Positions 41,789 to 50,591 of a stretch of DNA of 64,000 nt are shown here, piece after piece (within the stretch, counting starts at the first letter, position 1; the number at the start of each line of letters is the position of its first letter). Origin of the DNA: Frateuria_A yonginensis (lineage in GTDB: Bacteria > Pseudomonadota > Gammaproteobacteria > Xanthomonadales > Rhodanobacteraceae); NCBI RefSeq assembly GCF_037137055.1, contig NZ_JBBBNY010000001.1:372001-436000 (forward strand). Reading direction: 5' to 3'. Position numbers and translations under genes: made by a program. Below the pieces are notes generated by a model. It was not told the DNA's origin. It searched no databases and was given only the letters and a program-made list of their open reading frames with translations.

Positions 41789-42756
41789 ACGCGCCTGCCG
41801 TGACCGACAAGGCCGTACCGCGCAGCGAGCGCAGCCAGGCCCGGCGCTTCGCCGGCTGGCGCGAGCATCATGGCTGGAGCGCGACGGCCAGCCTGCACCG
41901 GCTGGGCGGCCGCCCGTTCGGCACGCTGCTGACGGTGGCCGTGCTCGGCCTGGCCCTGGTCCTGCCGCTGGCGTTCTACCTGCTGCTGGCGAACGTGCAA
42001 TCGATGGGCAGCGCGCTGGGTCGCAACCCGGCGATCAGCGTGTTCCTCAAGGCCGACCAGGCCGGCGCCCAGGCCAACCTGCTCGCCGGCGAGCTGCGCG
42101 GCCGCCGCGACGTGGCGGCGGTGAGCGTCAAGACGCCGCAACAGGGTCTGGACGAACTGGCCGCGCTCGAGGGCTTCTCCGGCGCGGTGCACGCGCTCGA
42201 CGACGCCAACCCGCTGCCGTGGGTGCTGGTGGTGCAACCCAGGGACGGTCTCGACGCGGCCGCGGTAGGGCGGCTGGTCGAGGCGCTGCGCGGCGAGCGC
42301 GCGGTCGACCTGGTGCAGGACAGCGGCCAGTGGCGGCAGCGGCTGGACGCGCTGCTCGACATCGGCCACCGGACAGTGCTGGTGCTGGCCGGCCTGCTGG
42401 CGCTGGCCGCCCTGCTGGTGGTCGGCAACACCGTGCGGACGGACATCGCCGGCCGCAGCGAGGAGATCGGCGTGCTGATGCTGCTCGGCGCCAGCCGTGC
42501 CTTCGTGCGGCGGCCGTACCTCTATGCCGGGATCTGGTACGGCCTGTTCGGCGGCCTGCTCGCCTCGCTGCTGGCGCTGGCGATCGAACTGGCGCTGGCC
42601 GGGCCCGCCGCGGAACTGAGCCGCGCCTATGGTGGTACGCTGACGCTCGCGGCGCTGCCGTGGTGGCTGCTGCTGGCGGTGCCGCTGGCGGCGGCCGTGC
42701 TCGGCTGGATCGGTGCGCGGCTGGTCAGCGCCTGGCAGCTGCGCAGGGCAGCGTGA
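41785..42756 (+). CDS. ftsX: Cell-division protein FtsX
   Basis: The 323-residue protein has four membrane spans (about 53-75, 195-220, 243-268, 290-315), an extracytoplasmic loop (about 80-190) and the FtsX/MacB-type core TVRTDIAGRSEEIGVLMLLGASRAFVRRPYLY. It couples FtsE ATPase activity to periplasmic amidase control. The GTG start overlaps the ftsE stop. Length is close to E. coli FtsX (352 aa) with a shorter N-terminus. Confidence 0.95.
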   Translation: MNAPAVTDKAVPRSERSQARRFAGWREHHGWSATASLHRLGGRPFGTLLTVAVLGLALVLPLAFYLLLANVQSMGSALGRNPAISVFLKADQAGAQANLLAGELRGRRDVAAVSVKTPQQGLDELAALEGFSGAVHALDDANPLPWVLVVQPRDGLDAAAVGRLVEALRGERAVDLVQDSGQWRQRLDALLDIGHRTVLVLAGLLALAALLVVGNTVRTDIAGRSEEIGVLMLLGASRAFVRRPYLYAGIWYGLFGGLLASLLALAIELALAGPAAELSRAYGGTLTLAALPWWLLLAVPLAAAVLGWIGARLVSAWQLRRAA

Positions 42757-42870
42757 AGCCAGCGCTCGTGGTGACCGCCATCGCAGCCGCCGTCGCGGGC
42801 AATGGTGCAAGATAGGCCGACCGTACGCGCGAGGCGTACGACGGGGTGGGTCGATGTGGATGGGTGGGGC

Positions 42871-43710
42871 ATGAATGCAGGCATCGGCAGCCGCAGCGCC
42901 GGCACCGCGCCGCGAGTGCTGGTGGTGGACGGCTCCAAGGTCGTGCGCCAGCTGATCACGCGGGTGCTCAAGGCCGAACTGCCGGAGGCCGAGCTGGTCG
43001 GCTGCGGCAGCGGGGCCGAGGCGCGCGAGTTGCTCGAGCAGGGGCCGTTCGACTTCGTCACCGTGGCGCTGCGCCTGCCCGACATGGATGGCCTGGAGCT
43101 GGCCCGCCACGTGCGCGAGGCGGCGCAGGCCTACGTGCCGATCGTCGTGGTGTCCGGCGACGTCGACGCCCGCCTGCACCGGCGCGAGCTGGGCGAGCAC
43201 GTCACCGACTACTTCGACAAGTCGCTGGGCTTCCAGGCGCTGGCCGACTTCATCCGCGGCTACGTGCGTCCGGCGGACACCGCCGAGGGCACCGTGCTGT
43301 ACGTGGAGGACAGTCGCGTGGTGGCGCTGGCCACCCGGCGCATGCTGGAGAAGATCGGCCTGAGCGTGCGCCACGTGGTCAGCGTCGAGGACGCCCTGGC
43401 CATGCTGGAGACCGACCGCGCGCAGGGCCGCATCGGCGCCGACGTGGTGCTCACCGACGTCAGCCTGAAGGGCGAGCTCACCGGCGGCGACCTGCTCGAG
43501 CGCATCCGCAGCCAGTTCGGCTATGGCAAGGGCCAGCTGCCGGTGCTGGTGATGACCGGCGACGAGAATCCGGCCAACCAGGCCGCCCTGCTCAGGGCGG
43601 GCGCCAACGACCTGGTCGAGAAGCCGGTCGAGGAGCGGCTGCTGGTCACCAAGCTGCTGTTCCAGCTGCGCGTGGCGCGCCACCTGCGCGAGCGGGACCG
43701 CGCGGCATGA
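42871..43710 (+). CDS. Double-receiver response regulator, first receiver degenerate
   Basis: The 279-residue protein has two CheY-like domains and no output domain. REC1 (about 15-130) reads VLVVDGSKVVRQ and FDFVTVALRLPDMDG: one acidic pocket residue is Gly and the phospho-acceptor Asp position is Ala, so it should not be phosphorylated. REC2 (about 143-270) keeps YVEDSRVV, ADVVLTDVSLKGE (acceptor Asp) and LVEKPVEE (Lys). The ATG at 42871 follows GGGTGGGG. Its stop overlaps ung (ATGA). The partner kinase is not in this window. Confidence 0.85.
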   Translation: MNAGIGSRSAGTAPRVLVVDGSKVVRQLITRVLKAELPEAELVGCGSGAEARELLEQGPFDFVTVALRLPDMDGLELARHVREAAQAYVPIVVVSGDVDARLHRRELGEHVTDYFDKSLGFQALADFIRGYVRPADTAEGTVLYVEDSRVVALATRRMLEKIGLSVRHVVSVEDALAMLETDRAQGRIGADVVLTDVSLKGELTGGDLLERIRSQFGYGKGQLPVLVMTGDENPANQAALLRAGANDLVEKPVEERLLVTKLLFQLRVARHLRERDRAA

Positions 43711-44426
43711 ACGGCGCCGTCGCCGAGGCCGAGCGCATCCGCCTGGAGCCGTCCTGGAAGGCGCGCCTGGGGAGCCACCTGGAGCGCCCGGACATGCGCG
43801 CGCTGGCCGATTTCCTGCGCGCCGAGAAGCGCGCGGGCAAGGTGATCTACCCGCCCGGGCCGGAGATCTTCAACGCCTTCGCGCACACCCCGTTCGACCG
43901 GGTGCGGGTAGTGATCCTCGGCCAGGATCCCTACCACGGCCCCGGCCAGGCGCACGGCCTGTGCTTCTCGGTGCGCCCCGGCGTGCCGGTGCCGCCGTCG
44001 CTGCAGAACATCTTTGCCGAGATCGAGCGCGACCTCGGTATCCCGCGGCCGGACCACGGTTGCCTCACGCCCTGGGCGGACCGGGGCGTGCTCCTGCTCA
44101 ACAGCGTGATGACGGTCGAGCAGGGCCGTGCGGGCGCCCACCAGAACCGCGGATGGGAGGGCTTCACCGACGCCGCCATCGAGGCGCTGAACCGCGAGCG
44201 CGAGGGCCTGGTGTTCCTGCTCTGGGGCGCCTATGCGCAGCGCAAGGGGCGGCTGGTCGACCCACGCCGCCATCGGGTGCTGAGCTCGGTGCATCCCTCG
44301 CCGTTGTCCGCGCACCGGGGCTTCATCGGCAACGGTCACTTCTCCGCGGCGAACCGCTATCTGGAAAGCCACGGGCAGGCACCGATCGACTGGTCGCTGC
44401 CACCGCGATCGCAACTGGCCGCTTGA
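43707..44426 (+). CDS. ung: Uracil-DNA glycosylase
   Basis: The 239-residue family 1 enzyme removes uracil from DNA. Water-activating motif GQDPYHGPGQAHGLCFS (72-88, Asp74, His77), LLLNSVMTVEQGRAGAHQ and the minor-groove loop HPSPLSAHRGF (His) are all intact. The ATG overlaps the double-receiver gene stop, an unusual coupling for a repair gene. Length matches E. coli Ung (229 aa). Confidence 0.97.
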   Translation: MNGAVAEAERIRLEPSWKARLGSHLERPDMRALADFLRAEKRAGKVIYPPGPEIFNAFAHTPFDRVRVVILGQDPYHGPGQAHGLCFSVRPGVPVPPSLQNIFAEIERDLGIPRPDHGCLTPWADRGVLLLNSVMTVEQGRAGAHQNRGWEGFTDAAIEALNREREGLVFLLWGAYAQRKGRLVDPRRHRVLSSVHPSPLSAHRGFIGNGHFSAANRYLESHGQAPIDWSLPPRSQLAA

Positions 44427-44485
44427 CCGGCAAAGGGGGGCTGCCGCCACCTTACGGAAAGGTTTCCAGCCAAGGAGCACGACCA

Positions 44486-44787
44486 ATGCAAACCGTGGCT
44501 TCGGTATTCTCCTTTCGCTTGCTGTCGCCTGGCCGCTGGCCAGCACCGCGGCCCCCAGGACGGAGCCAACGCTTTCCCCGCTTCGAACAGCTCGACGCCA
44601 ATCACGACGGTCTGCTCAGCCGTTCGGAGCTGCCCGACAGCCTGCAGGACATGCGGGCGTGCTTCAGCCAGTACGCCTACGTCGGAGGGCGGATTTCGCG
44701 GGAACCGACGCCCGGTACGCCGCCTACGCCGGCGTACCCGACGGCGTGCGGGTCACCCTGACGGAGTCCGACACGCACCGCCCGTAA
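44486..44787 (+). pseudogene. Broken EF-hand secreted protein
   Basis: AAGGAG 9 bases upstream and ATG 44486 start this gene, but the coding parts lie in different frames. A signal peptide (RGFGILLSLAVAWPLASTAA) is read one frame off the ATG, as if an A were lost from the CAAACC run at 44489-44494. A canonical EF-hand loop DANHDGLLSRSE follows in the ATG frame. The tail DARYAAYAGVPDGVRVTL, ending at TAA 44785-44787, is back in the signal-peptide frame. At least two or three indels have broken it, or the assembly has indel errors. Confidence 0.6.
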
Positions 44788-44969
44788 CGCCTGCCGGGGG
44801 CGCGGCTGAGCCCGTGGCCCGGTGACGGCGCGGCCATACGCCGGTTCACGACCGATAGATTCGGCCATGTGAACAATGGCCCCATGAGCCGCGCGGCAAA
44901 GGCTGGCGGAACCGCCGTTATTGCTGTACGATACGGTTCAATAATCCCGCAGCCGAACTTTTCGCTCCT

Positions 44970-44996
44970 TTAGCACTCTCAGCAGTCGAGTGCTAA
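44970..44996. promoter_or_regulatory. Perfect CIRCE element (HrcA operator) before rpoH
   Basis: TTAGCACTC-N9-GAGTGCTAA matches the CIRCE consensus at every position, 28 bp before the rpoH ATG. CIRCE binds the heat-shock repressor HrcA, usually at groESL and hrcA-grpE-dnaK. The rpoH promoter is ambiguous: TATAAA (45003-45008) leaves almost no leader, and AATAAT (44940-44945) would place CIRCE inside the 5' leader. Either position allows repression. Confidence 0.9.
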
Positions 44997-45024
44997 GCTG
45001 CGTATAAATTGCCGGAGGTTCCAC

Positions 45025-45876
45025 ATGTCCCAAGCCTTGGTGACCGCCAACCTGCCGATCCCCAGCGTCGTTGGCAGCCTGGACGCCTACATCTCCGCGG
45101 TGCATCGCATCCCGGTGCTCAGCCATGACGAAGAGCAGGCGCTGGCGCGCCGCTTCGTCAAGGAGAACGACCTCGACTCCGCCCGCAAGCTGGTGATGTC
45201 GCACCTGCGTTTCGTGGTGCACGTGGCGCGCGGCTATTCCGGTTACGGCCTCGCCCTCGGCGACCTCATCCAGGAAGGCAACATCGGCCTGATGAAGGCG
45301 GTCAAGCGCTTCGATCCGGACCAGGGCGTGCGCCTGGTCAGCTTCGCGGTGCACTGGATCCGCGCGGAGATGCACGAGTTCATCCTGCGCAACTGGCGCA
45401 TCGTCAAGGTCGCCACCACCAAGGCCCAGCGCAAGCTGTTCTTCAACCTGCGCAAGAGCAAGAAGCGCCTGGGCTGGATGAATGCCGAGGAAGTGCGCCT
45501 GGTGGCGCAGGACCTGGGCGTGCCGGAGGCGACCGTGCGCGAGATGGAGTCGCGCCTGTCGGGCCGCGACATCGGCTTCGAGGCGCCGGCCGACGCCGAC
45601 GAGGACGCCAAGCCCGCACCGGAGGCCTTCCTGATCGACGAAGGCGCCGACCCCTACGAGAACGTGGCCGACGCGGACCAGGCCGACAGCCAGCTGGAGA
45701 CGCTCTCCACCGCGCTGGCCAAGCTGGACGACCGCTCGCGCGACATCATCCAGCGCCGTTGGCTCAACGAGAACAAGGCCACGCTGCAGGACCTGGCCGA
45801 CGAGTACGGCGTCTCGGCCGAGCGCATCCGCCAGGTCGAGGCGAACGCGATGAAGAAGATGCGCGCGCTGTTCTGA
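45025..45876 (+). CDS. rpoH: Heat-shock sigma factor RpoH (sigma-32)
   Basis: The 283-residue sigma factor has region 2 LRFVVHVARGYSGYGLALGDLIQEGNIGLMKAVKRF, region 2.4 VSFAVHWIRAEMHEFILRNWRIVK, the RpoH box QRKLFFNLR (135-143) that identifies sigma-32, and region 4 LADEYGVSAERIRQVEANAMKKMR. GGAGG lies 6 bases before the ATG. Length matches E. coli RpoH (284 aa). A strong terminator follows; CIRCE precedes it, which implies HrcA control. Confidence 0.97.
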   Translation: MSQALVTANLPIPSVVGSLDAYISAVHRIPVLSHDEEQALARRFVKENDLDSARKLVMSHLRFVVHVARGYSGYGLALGDLIQEGNIGLMKAVKRFDPDQGVRLVSFAVHWIRAEMHEFILRNWRIVKVATTKAQRKLFFNLRKSKKRLGWMNAEEVRLVAQDLGVPEATVREMESRLSGRDIGFEAPADADEDAKPAPEAFLIDEGADPYENVADADQADSQLETLSTALAKLDDRSRDIIQRRWLNENKATLQDLADEYGVSAERIRQVEANAMKKMRALF

Positions 45877-45916
45877 GCGGACGCGGCAACAGCCGCCGCC
45901 CGACCTGTGAAACACG

Positions 45917-45940
45917 ACGGCCCCGCGAGGGGCCGTTTTT
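45917..45940 (+). terminator. Factor-independent terminator of rpoH
   Basis: ACGGCCCC-GCGA-GGGGCCGT is a perfect 8-bp stem with a 4-nt loop followed by TTTTCTTCT, a textbook terminator 41 bp after the rpoH stop. The opposite foot (AACACGA) is a poor T run for tal. Confidence 0.92.
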
Positions 45941-45993
45941 CTTCTCTGCGGTTGCCGCGGTGCGAGCGGGACCGTCGCGCAAGCCCGTCCCGC

Positions 45994-46947
45994 TTACAGC
46001 CGTTCGGCCAGCACCTTCTCCAGCTCGCGCTGGTCCGCGGCGAACTTGCGGATGCCTTCGGCGAGCTTGTCGCTGGCCATCGCGTCCTCGTTCATCCCCC
46101 AGCGGAAGCGCGCCTCGTCGATCGCGGGCGGACGCTCGCTGCGGGTGCCGTCGTCCACCAGGCGACGCGGCAGCGGCTCGGCGGAGGCGTCCAGCTGCTT
46201 GAGCAGGTCCGGGCTGATGGTGAGACGGTCGCAGCCGGCCAGCGCCTGGATCTGGCCCACGTTGCGGAAGCTCGCACCCATTACCACCGTCTGGTAGCCG
46301 TGGGTCTTGTAGTACTGGTAGATGCGCCGCACCGATTGCACGCCCGGGTCTTCGTCCGGCGCGTACTGCTTGACGCCGGTGTTGGCCACGTACCAGTCCA
46401 TGATGCGGCCGACGAACGGCGAGATCAGGAACACGCCGGCCTCGGCACAGGCGACGGCCTGCTCGAAGGCGAACAGCAGGGTGAGGTTGCAGGGGATGCC
46501 GCGGCGCTCCAGTTCGCGCGCGGCGCGGATGCCCTCCCAGGTCGAGGCGACCTTGATCAGGATGCGGTCGCGCTTGATGCCTTCCTCTTCGTACAGCCCG
46601 ACCAGCCGCTCCGCCTTGGCGATGGTGGCGTCGGTGTCGAAGGACAGGCGCGCGTCGACCTCGGTGGAAATGCGGCCGGGAATCAGCTCGAGGATCTTGC
46701 GCCCGACGGCGACCGCCAGGTGGTCGCAGGCATCGACCAGCTGCTGCTCGCGCGCATTGCCGCGCGACCTGGCCCAGGCCAGCGATTCCTCCACCAGCGG
46801 CGCATAGGCCGGCTGCGTGCAGGCCTTCAGCAGCAGCGAAGGGTTGGTGGTGGCATCGACCGGGCGCCAGCGGGCGATCGCGTCGATGTCGCCGGTGTCG
46901 GCGACGACGGTGGTGTATTCGCGCAGTTGTTCGAGTTGGGTCGGCAC
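45994..46947 (-). CDS. tal: Transaldolase
   Basis: The 317-residue enzyme links the pentose phosphate pathway to glycolysis. Signatures: DATTNPSLLLKA near the N-terminus and the Schiff-base Lys in RILIKVASTWEGIRAA, then NLTLLFAFEQAVACAEAG and ISPFVGRI. Length matches TalB (317 aa). It lies between the rpoH terminator and the NADH dehydrogenase gene; the latter ends 21 bp upstream on the same strand and may be cotranscribed. Confidence 0.97.
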   Translation of the reverse strand: MPTQLEQLREYTTVVADTGDIDAIARWRPVDATTNPSLLLKACTQPAYAPLVEESLAWARSRGNAREQQLVDACDHLAVAVGRKILELIPGRISTEVDARLSFDTDATIAKAERLVGLYEEEGIKRDRILIKVASTWEGIRAARELERRGIPCNLTLLFAFEQAVACAEAGVFLISPFVGRIMDWYVANTGVKQYAPDEDPGVQSVRRIYQYYKTHGYQTVVMGASFRNVGQIQALAGCDRLTISPDLLKQLDASAEPLPRRLVDDGTRSERPPAIDEARFRWGMNEDAMASDKLAEGIRKFAADQRELEKVLAERL

Positions 46948-46968
46948 GTCGGTATCCGTAGCTGAATG

Positions 46969-48261
46969 TCAGGGGGGCGGCCCGTCCGGATCGGGGACGG
47001 CCTCCGCGTCGGCGCCGGTGACGATGCGGGCGTGGCGCTGGTAGGTCCAGTAGGCCCACGCCCAGTCCAGCAGCACCACCAGTCGGTTGCGGAAGCCGAT
47101 CAGGAAATAGATGTGGGCGACCAGCCACACCCACCAGGCCGGTGGGCCGGACAGTCGCAGCCGTCCGAATTGTGCCACCGCGGCCATGCGGCCGATGGTG
47201 GCGAGCGCACCCCGGTCGCGGTAGTGGAACGGAGCCGGCGTCGAGTCGGCGTCGAGGCGGGCGCGAATGCGCGCGGCCGCATGACGGCCCATCTGCTTGG
47301 CCACCGGCGCCACGCCGGGCACCAGCGTGCCGTCGGCGCGTTCGACGCAGGCGAGGTCGCCGATCACGAAGACCTCCGGGTGCGCAGGCAGGCTGAGATC
47401 GGGCGCCACCCGCACGCGGCCGGCGCGATCCAGCGGAGCACCCAGCTGCCGGCCCAGCGGCGATGCGGCCACGCCGGCCGCCCACAGCACGGTGCGCGCG
47501 GCCAGCGGCTGCTCGCCCAGGCGGACCCCCTGCGCGTCGATCGCGGTCACCGCGGTGCCGGTGAGCACCTCCACGCCCAGGCGCTCGAGCTGGCGCTGCG
47601 CCTTCGCCGACAACGACGGATCGAATGCCGCCAGCAGCCGCGGTCCGGCCTCCACCAGCAGCACGCGCGCCCGCCGCGGGTCGCTGCGGCGGAACTCGCG
47701 CGGCAGGGTGTGGCGCGCGATCTCGGCCAGCGTGCCGGCCAGCTCGACCCCGGTCGGACCGCCGCCGACCACCACGAAGTTCAGCCATGGCCTGCGCTGG
47801 CCCGGATCGCTTTCGCGCTCGGCGCGCTCGAAGGCGAGCAGCACGCGACGGCGGATCGCGAAGGCGTCGTCCAGGGTCTTCAACCCCGGCGCCCAGCGTG
47901 CCCAGTCGTCGTGGCCGAAGTAGGCATGGGTCGCGCCGGTGGCGACGACCAGGAAGTCGTAATCCAGCGCGCCGTGCTCGAAACGCACGCGGCGCGCCGC
48001 GAGGTCCACGTCGATTGCCTCGTCGAGCAGCACGGTGGCGTTCGCCTGGCGGCGCAGGATCTGCCGCAGCGGCGCGGCGATCGACGGCGCCGACAAGCCC
48101 GCGGTAGCCACCTGGTAGAGCAGCGGCTGGAACAGGTGGTGGTTGCGCCGGTCGACCAGGGTGATGCGGACCGGCGCGTCGGCCAGCGCGCGCACGGTCG
48201 CCAGCCCGCCGAAACCGCCGCCGAGGATCACGACGTGGGGAAGCGTCGCACCAGCGTCCAT
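46969..48261 (-). CDS. ndh: Type II NADH:quinone oxidoreductase (NDH-2)
   Basis: The 430-residue flavoprotein has the FAD motif VVILGGGFGGLATVRAL, NADH motif FVVVGGGPTGVELAGTLAE, TVLWAAGV, FVIGDLACVE and the quinone-side QMGRHAAARI. A C-terminal amphipathic/hydrophobic segment (PAWWVWLVAHIYFLIGFRNR) anchors it to the inner face of the membrane. It oxidises NADH without proton pumping. ATG 48261 gives the normal length; GAGACGAG lies just upstream. Confidence 0.92.
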   Translation of the reverse strand: MDAGATLPHVVILGGGFGGLATVRALADAPVRITLVDRRNHHLFQPLLYQVATAGLSAPSIAAPLRQILRRQANATVLLDEAIDVDLAARRVRFEHGALDYDFLVVATGATHAYFGHDDWARWAPGLKTLDDAFAIRRRVLLAFERAERESDPGQRRPWLNFVVVGGGPTGVELAGTLAEIARHTLPREFRRSDPRRARVLLVEAGPRLLAAFDPSLSAKAQRQLERLGVEVLTGTAVTAIDAQGVRLGEQPLAARTVLWAAGVAASPLGRQLGAPLDRAGRVRVAPDLSLPAHPEVFVIGDLACVERADGTLVPGVAPVAKQMGRHAAARIRARLDADSTPAPFHYRDRGALATIGRMAAVAQFGRLRLSGPPAWWVWLVAHIYFLIGFRNRLVVLLDWAWAYWTYQRHARIVTGADAEAVPDPDGPPP

Positions 48262-48320
48262 GGCTCGTCTCGCGTGGGGAAGGGCGTCGGCAATTATCCC
48301 ACGCATCGACAGGCGGCCCT

Positions 48321-48410
48321 GTCGGAGCGAGCTCGCTCGCGAAGCTCTGGTTCCTCGCTCCGGTTTCCGCTCCCGAAAAGCAGGGCATTGCGGGCAAGCT
48401 CGCTCCCACG
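48321..48410. repeat. REPIN: inverted pair of GTAG-type REP elements
   Basis: The left unit starts GTCGGAGCGAGCTCGCTCGC. The right unit, read on the minus strand, is GTGGGAGCGAGCTTGCCCGC. The two face each other across about 40 bp, the paired form (REPIN) that RAYT transposases mobilise. It occupies the gap between the ndh gene start and the priA stop. Confidence 0.75.
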
Positions 48411-48425
48411 GGGGCGGCGGGGCAC

Positions 48426-50591
48426 CTAGTAGAGATCGATCGGGTCGACGTCCAGCGACCAGCGCACGCGCCGCGTCGACGGCAGTCCGGCCAGCGCCTG
48501 CTGCCAGGCACGCAACACCGCGTGCAACGGGCCGCGGGTGTCGGCCTCGAGCAGCAATTGCCCACGGTGCCGGCCGGCGCGCAGCGGCATCGGCGCCGGC
48601 ATCGGGCCGGCGACGCGCAGTGCCGGGTCGACGGGCAACGCGGCGTAGGCTTCGGCCAGGAAGGCGTCGACCGTGACGCGCTGATGGGCTTCCACGCGCA
48701 GCAGCACCTGGTGGGCGTAGGGCGGCAGCGTCGCCTGGCGGCGTTCGGCGAGCAGCGCCTGTGCCGCCGCAGCGTAGCCGTGCGCGAGCAGCCCGCGCAG
48801 CAGCGGATGCTCGGGGTGATGGGTCTGCAGCAGCACCCGGCCGGGCTTGCGCGCGCGGCCGGCCCGCCCGGCCACCTGCACCACCAGTTGCGCCAGCCGC
48901 TCGCCGGCACGGAAGTCGAGGCTGTGCAGGCCCTCGTCCACGCCGACGATGGCGACCAGGGTGAGGTTGGGCAGGTCGTGGCCCTTGGCCAGCATCTGCG
49001 TGCCGACCAGGATCGCGGGGGCGTCCTCGCGCAGTCCTTCCAGCAGTTGCTCGAAAGCATCGCGGCGGCGGGTGGTTTCCCGGTCGATGCGCAGCACCGG
49101 GACCAGCGGGAAGCGTGCGGCCAGCGCTTCCTCCAGCCGCTCGGTGCCCTGGCCCTGCGGCTTGAGCTCGGCGTCGCCGCAGGCCGGGCAGGCCGGTGGG
49201 ATCGCCGCGTTGCGGTCGCAGTGGTGGCAGACCAGCGCGCGCCGTTGCGCATGCAGGGTGAGCGGCCGCTCGCAGCGGGGGCACTCGGCGTGCCAGCCGC
49301 AGGCGTGGCAGAGCAGCACCGGCGCGTAGCCGCGGCGGTTGCGGAACACCAGCGCCTGTTCGCCGCGGGCGACCGTCTCGTCGACCGCCGCCAGCAGGGC
49401 GGGCGACAGGCCGTGGTCCAGCCGCTGCGCGCGCATGTCCACGATCCGCACCTGCGGCGGGTGCACCGCACTCGGGCGGGCCCGCAGGTGCAGCGCGCGA
49501 TAGCGGCCGGCCTCCACATTGGCCAGCGACTCGAGGGACGGTGTGGCCGAACCGAGCAGCACCGGCACGCCCAGCGCCCGCCCACGCACCAGCGCCAGGT
49601 CCCTCGCGTGGTAGCGGAACCCCTCCTGCTGCTTGTAGGCGCCGTCGTGTTCCTCGTCCACCACGATCAGGCCGGCCTGCGGCAGCGGCGTGAACACCGC
49701 CGAGCGCGTGCCCAGCACCACCCGCGCCTCGCCGTTGCGTGCGCGCAGCCAGGCGCGGGCACGCTCGCCCTCGGCCAGGTTGGAATGGATCACTTCCACC
49801 GGTACCCCGAGGCGATCGCGCAGGCGGCGCACGGTCTGCGGCGCCAGGCCGATCTCCGGCACCAGCAGCAGGACCTGCCTGCCGCTGGCCAGTGCCTGCG
49901 CGATCAGCGCGAGGTAGACCTCGGTCTTGCCGCTGCCGGTCACGCCGTCGAGCAGGAACGGCTGGAAGCGGCCGAACGCGCCGGCCACCGCATCCACGGC
50001 GGCCTGCTGTTCGCCGCTCAATGGCGGGGCGGAGGCGGGTGCCGCGGCGGCCGGCACGGTGGCACGCTGCTCGACCAGTCCCGCCGCCAGCAGCCGGCGG
50101 GCGGCGGCGCGCCAGCCGGGCAGCCGGACATCCAGGTCGGCCGCGCCCAGCGGGAGTTCGGCGAGGGCGTCCAGCAGGGCCCGGCTGGCGCCGCGGCGGC
50201 TGCCGGCATCGCGTGCGCTTCGCCCCGCCGTGGTGATCGCCCAGCGGGGCTCGGAGGTCGCCGGCAGGGGCCGCGCTTCGCGCAGCGCCAGGGGCAGGGC
50301 GTTGGCGTAGGCTTCGCCGGGGGCGGCCAGCCAGTAGTCGGCCGCCCAGGCCAGGGTCTGCATGAGCTCGGCGTCCAGCAGCGGCGCTTGGTCCAGCACG
50401 CGCAGCACGCTTTTCAGGCGCGCGCCCGCCACCTCGGCCTCGACCCCAGCGGCCACCACCACCCCGACCATCTTCTTGCGCCCGAACGGCACCAGCACGC
50501 GGCTGCCGACCGTCACGCCGCCGGCGGGCGGCAGGTAATCGAACAGGCGGGCGAGCGGAACCGGCAGGGCGACGCGGACGACGGCGGGCAT
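48426..50591 (-). CDS. priA: Primosomal replication-restart helicase PriA
   Basis: The 721-residue helicase has the N-terminal 3'-DNA-binding domain (VRVALPVPLARLFDYLPPAG), Walker A DGVTGSGKTEVY, DEEHDGAYKQQ, and the zinc region with eight Cys in four CxxC pairs (CHACGWHAECPRC, CHHCDR, CPACGD), then VGTQMLAKGHDLPNLTLV and VAGRAGRA. ATG 50591 with GAGG upstream is preferred over ATG 50660. It reloads the replisome at stalled forks. Two exact DnaA boxes lie 114-136 bp upstream. Confidence 0.96.
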   Translation of the reverse strand: MPAVVRVALPVPLARLFDYLPPAGGVTVGSRVLVPFGRKKMVGVVVAAGVEAEVAGARLKSVLRVLDQAPLLDAELMQTLAWAADYWLAAPGEAYANALPLALREARPLPATSEPRWAITTAGRSARDAGSRRGASRALLDALAELPLGAADLDVRLPGWRAAARRLLAAGLVEQRATVPAAAAPASAPPLSGEQQAAVDAVAGAFGRFQPFLLDGVTGSGKTEVYLALIAQALASGRQVLLLVPEIGLAPQTVRRLRDRLGVPVEVIHSNLAEGERARAWLRARNGEARVVLGTRSAVFTPLPQAGLIVVDEEHDGAYKQQEGFRYHARDLALVRGRALGVPVLLGSATPSLESLANVEAGRYRALHLRARPSAVHPPQVRIVDMRAQRLDHGLSPALLAAVDETVARGEQALVFRNRRGYAPVLLCHACGWHAECPRCERPLTLHAQRRALVCHHCDRNAAIPPACPACGDAELKPQGQGTERLEEALAARFPLVPVLRIDRETTRRRDAFEQLLEGLREDAPAILVGTQMLAKGHDLPNLTLVAIVGVDEGLHSLDFRAGERLAQLVVQVAGRAGRARKPGRVLLQTHHPEHPLLRGLLAHGYAAAAQALLAERRQATLPPYAHQVLLRVEAHQRVTVDAFLAEAYAALPVDPALRVAGPMPAPMPLRAGRHRGQLLLEADTRGPLHAVLRAWQQALAGLPSTRRVRWSLDVDPIDLY

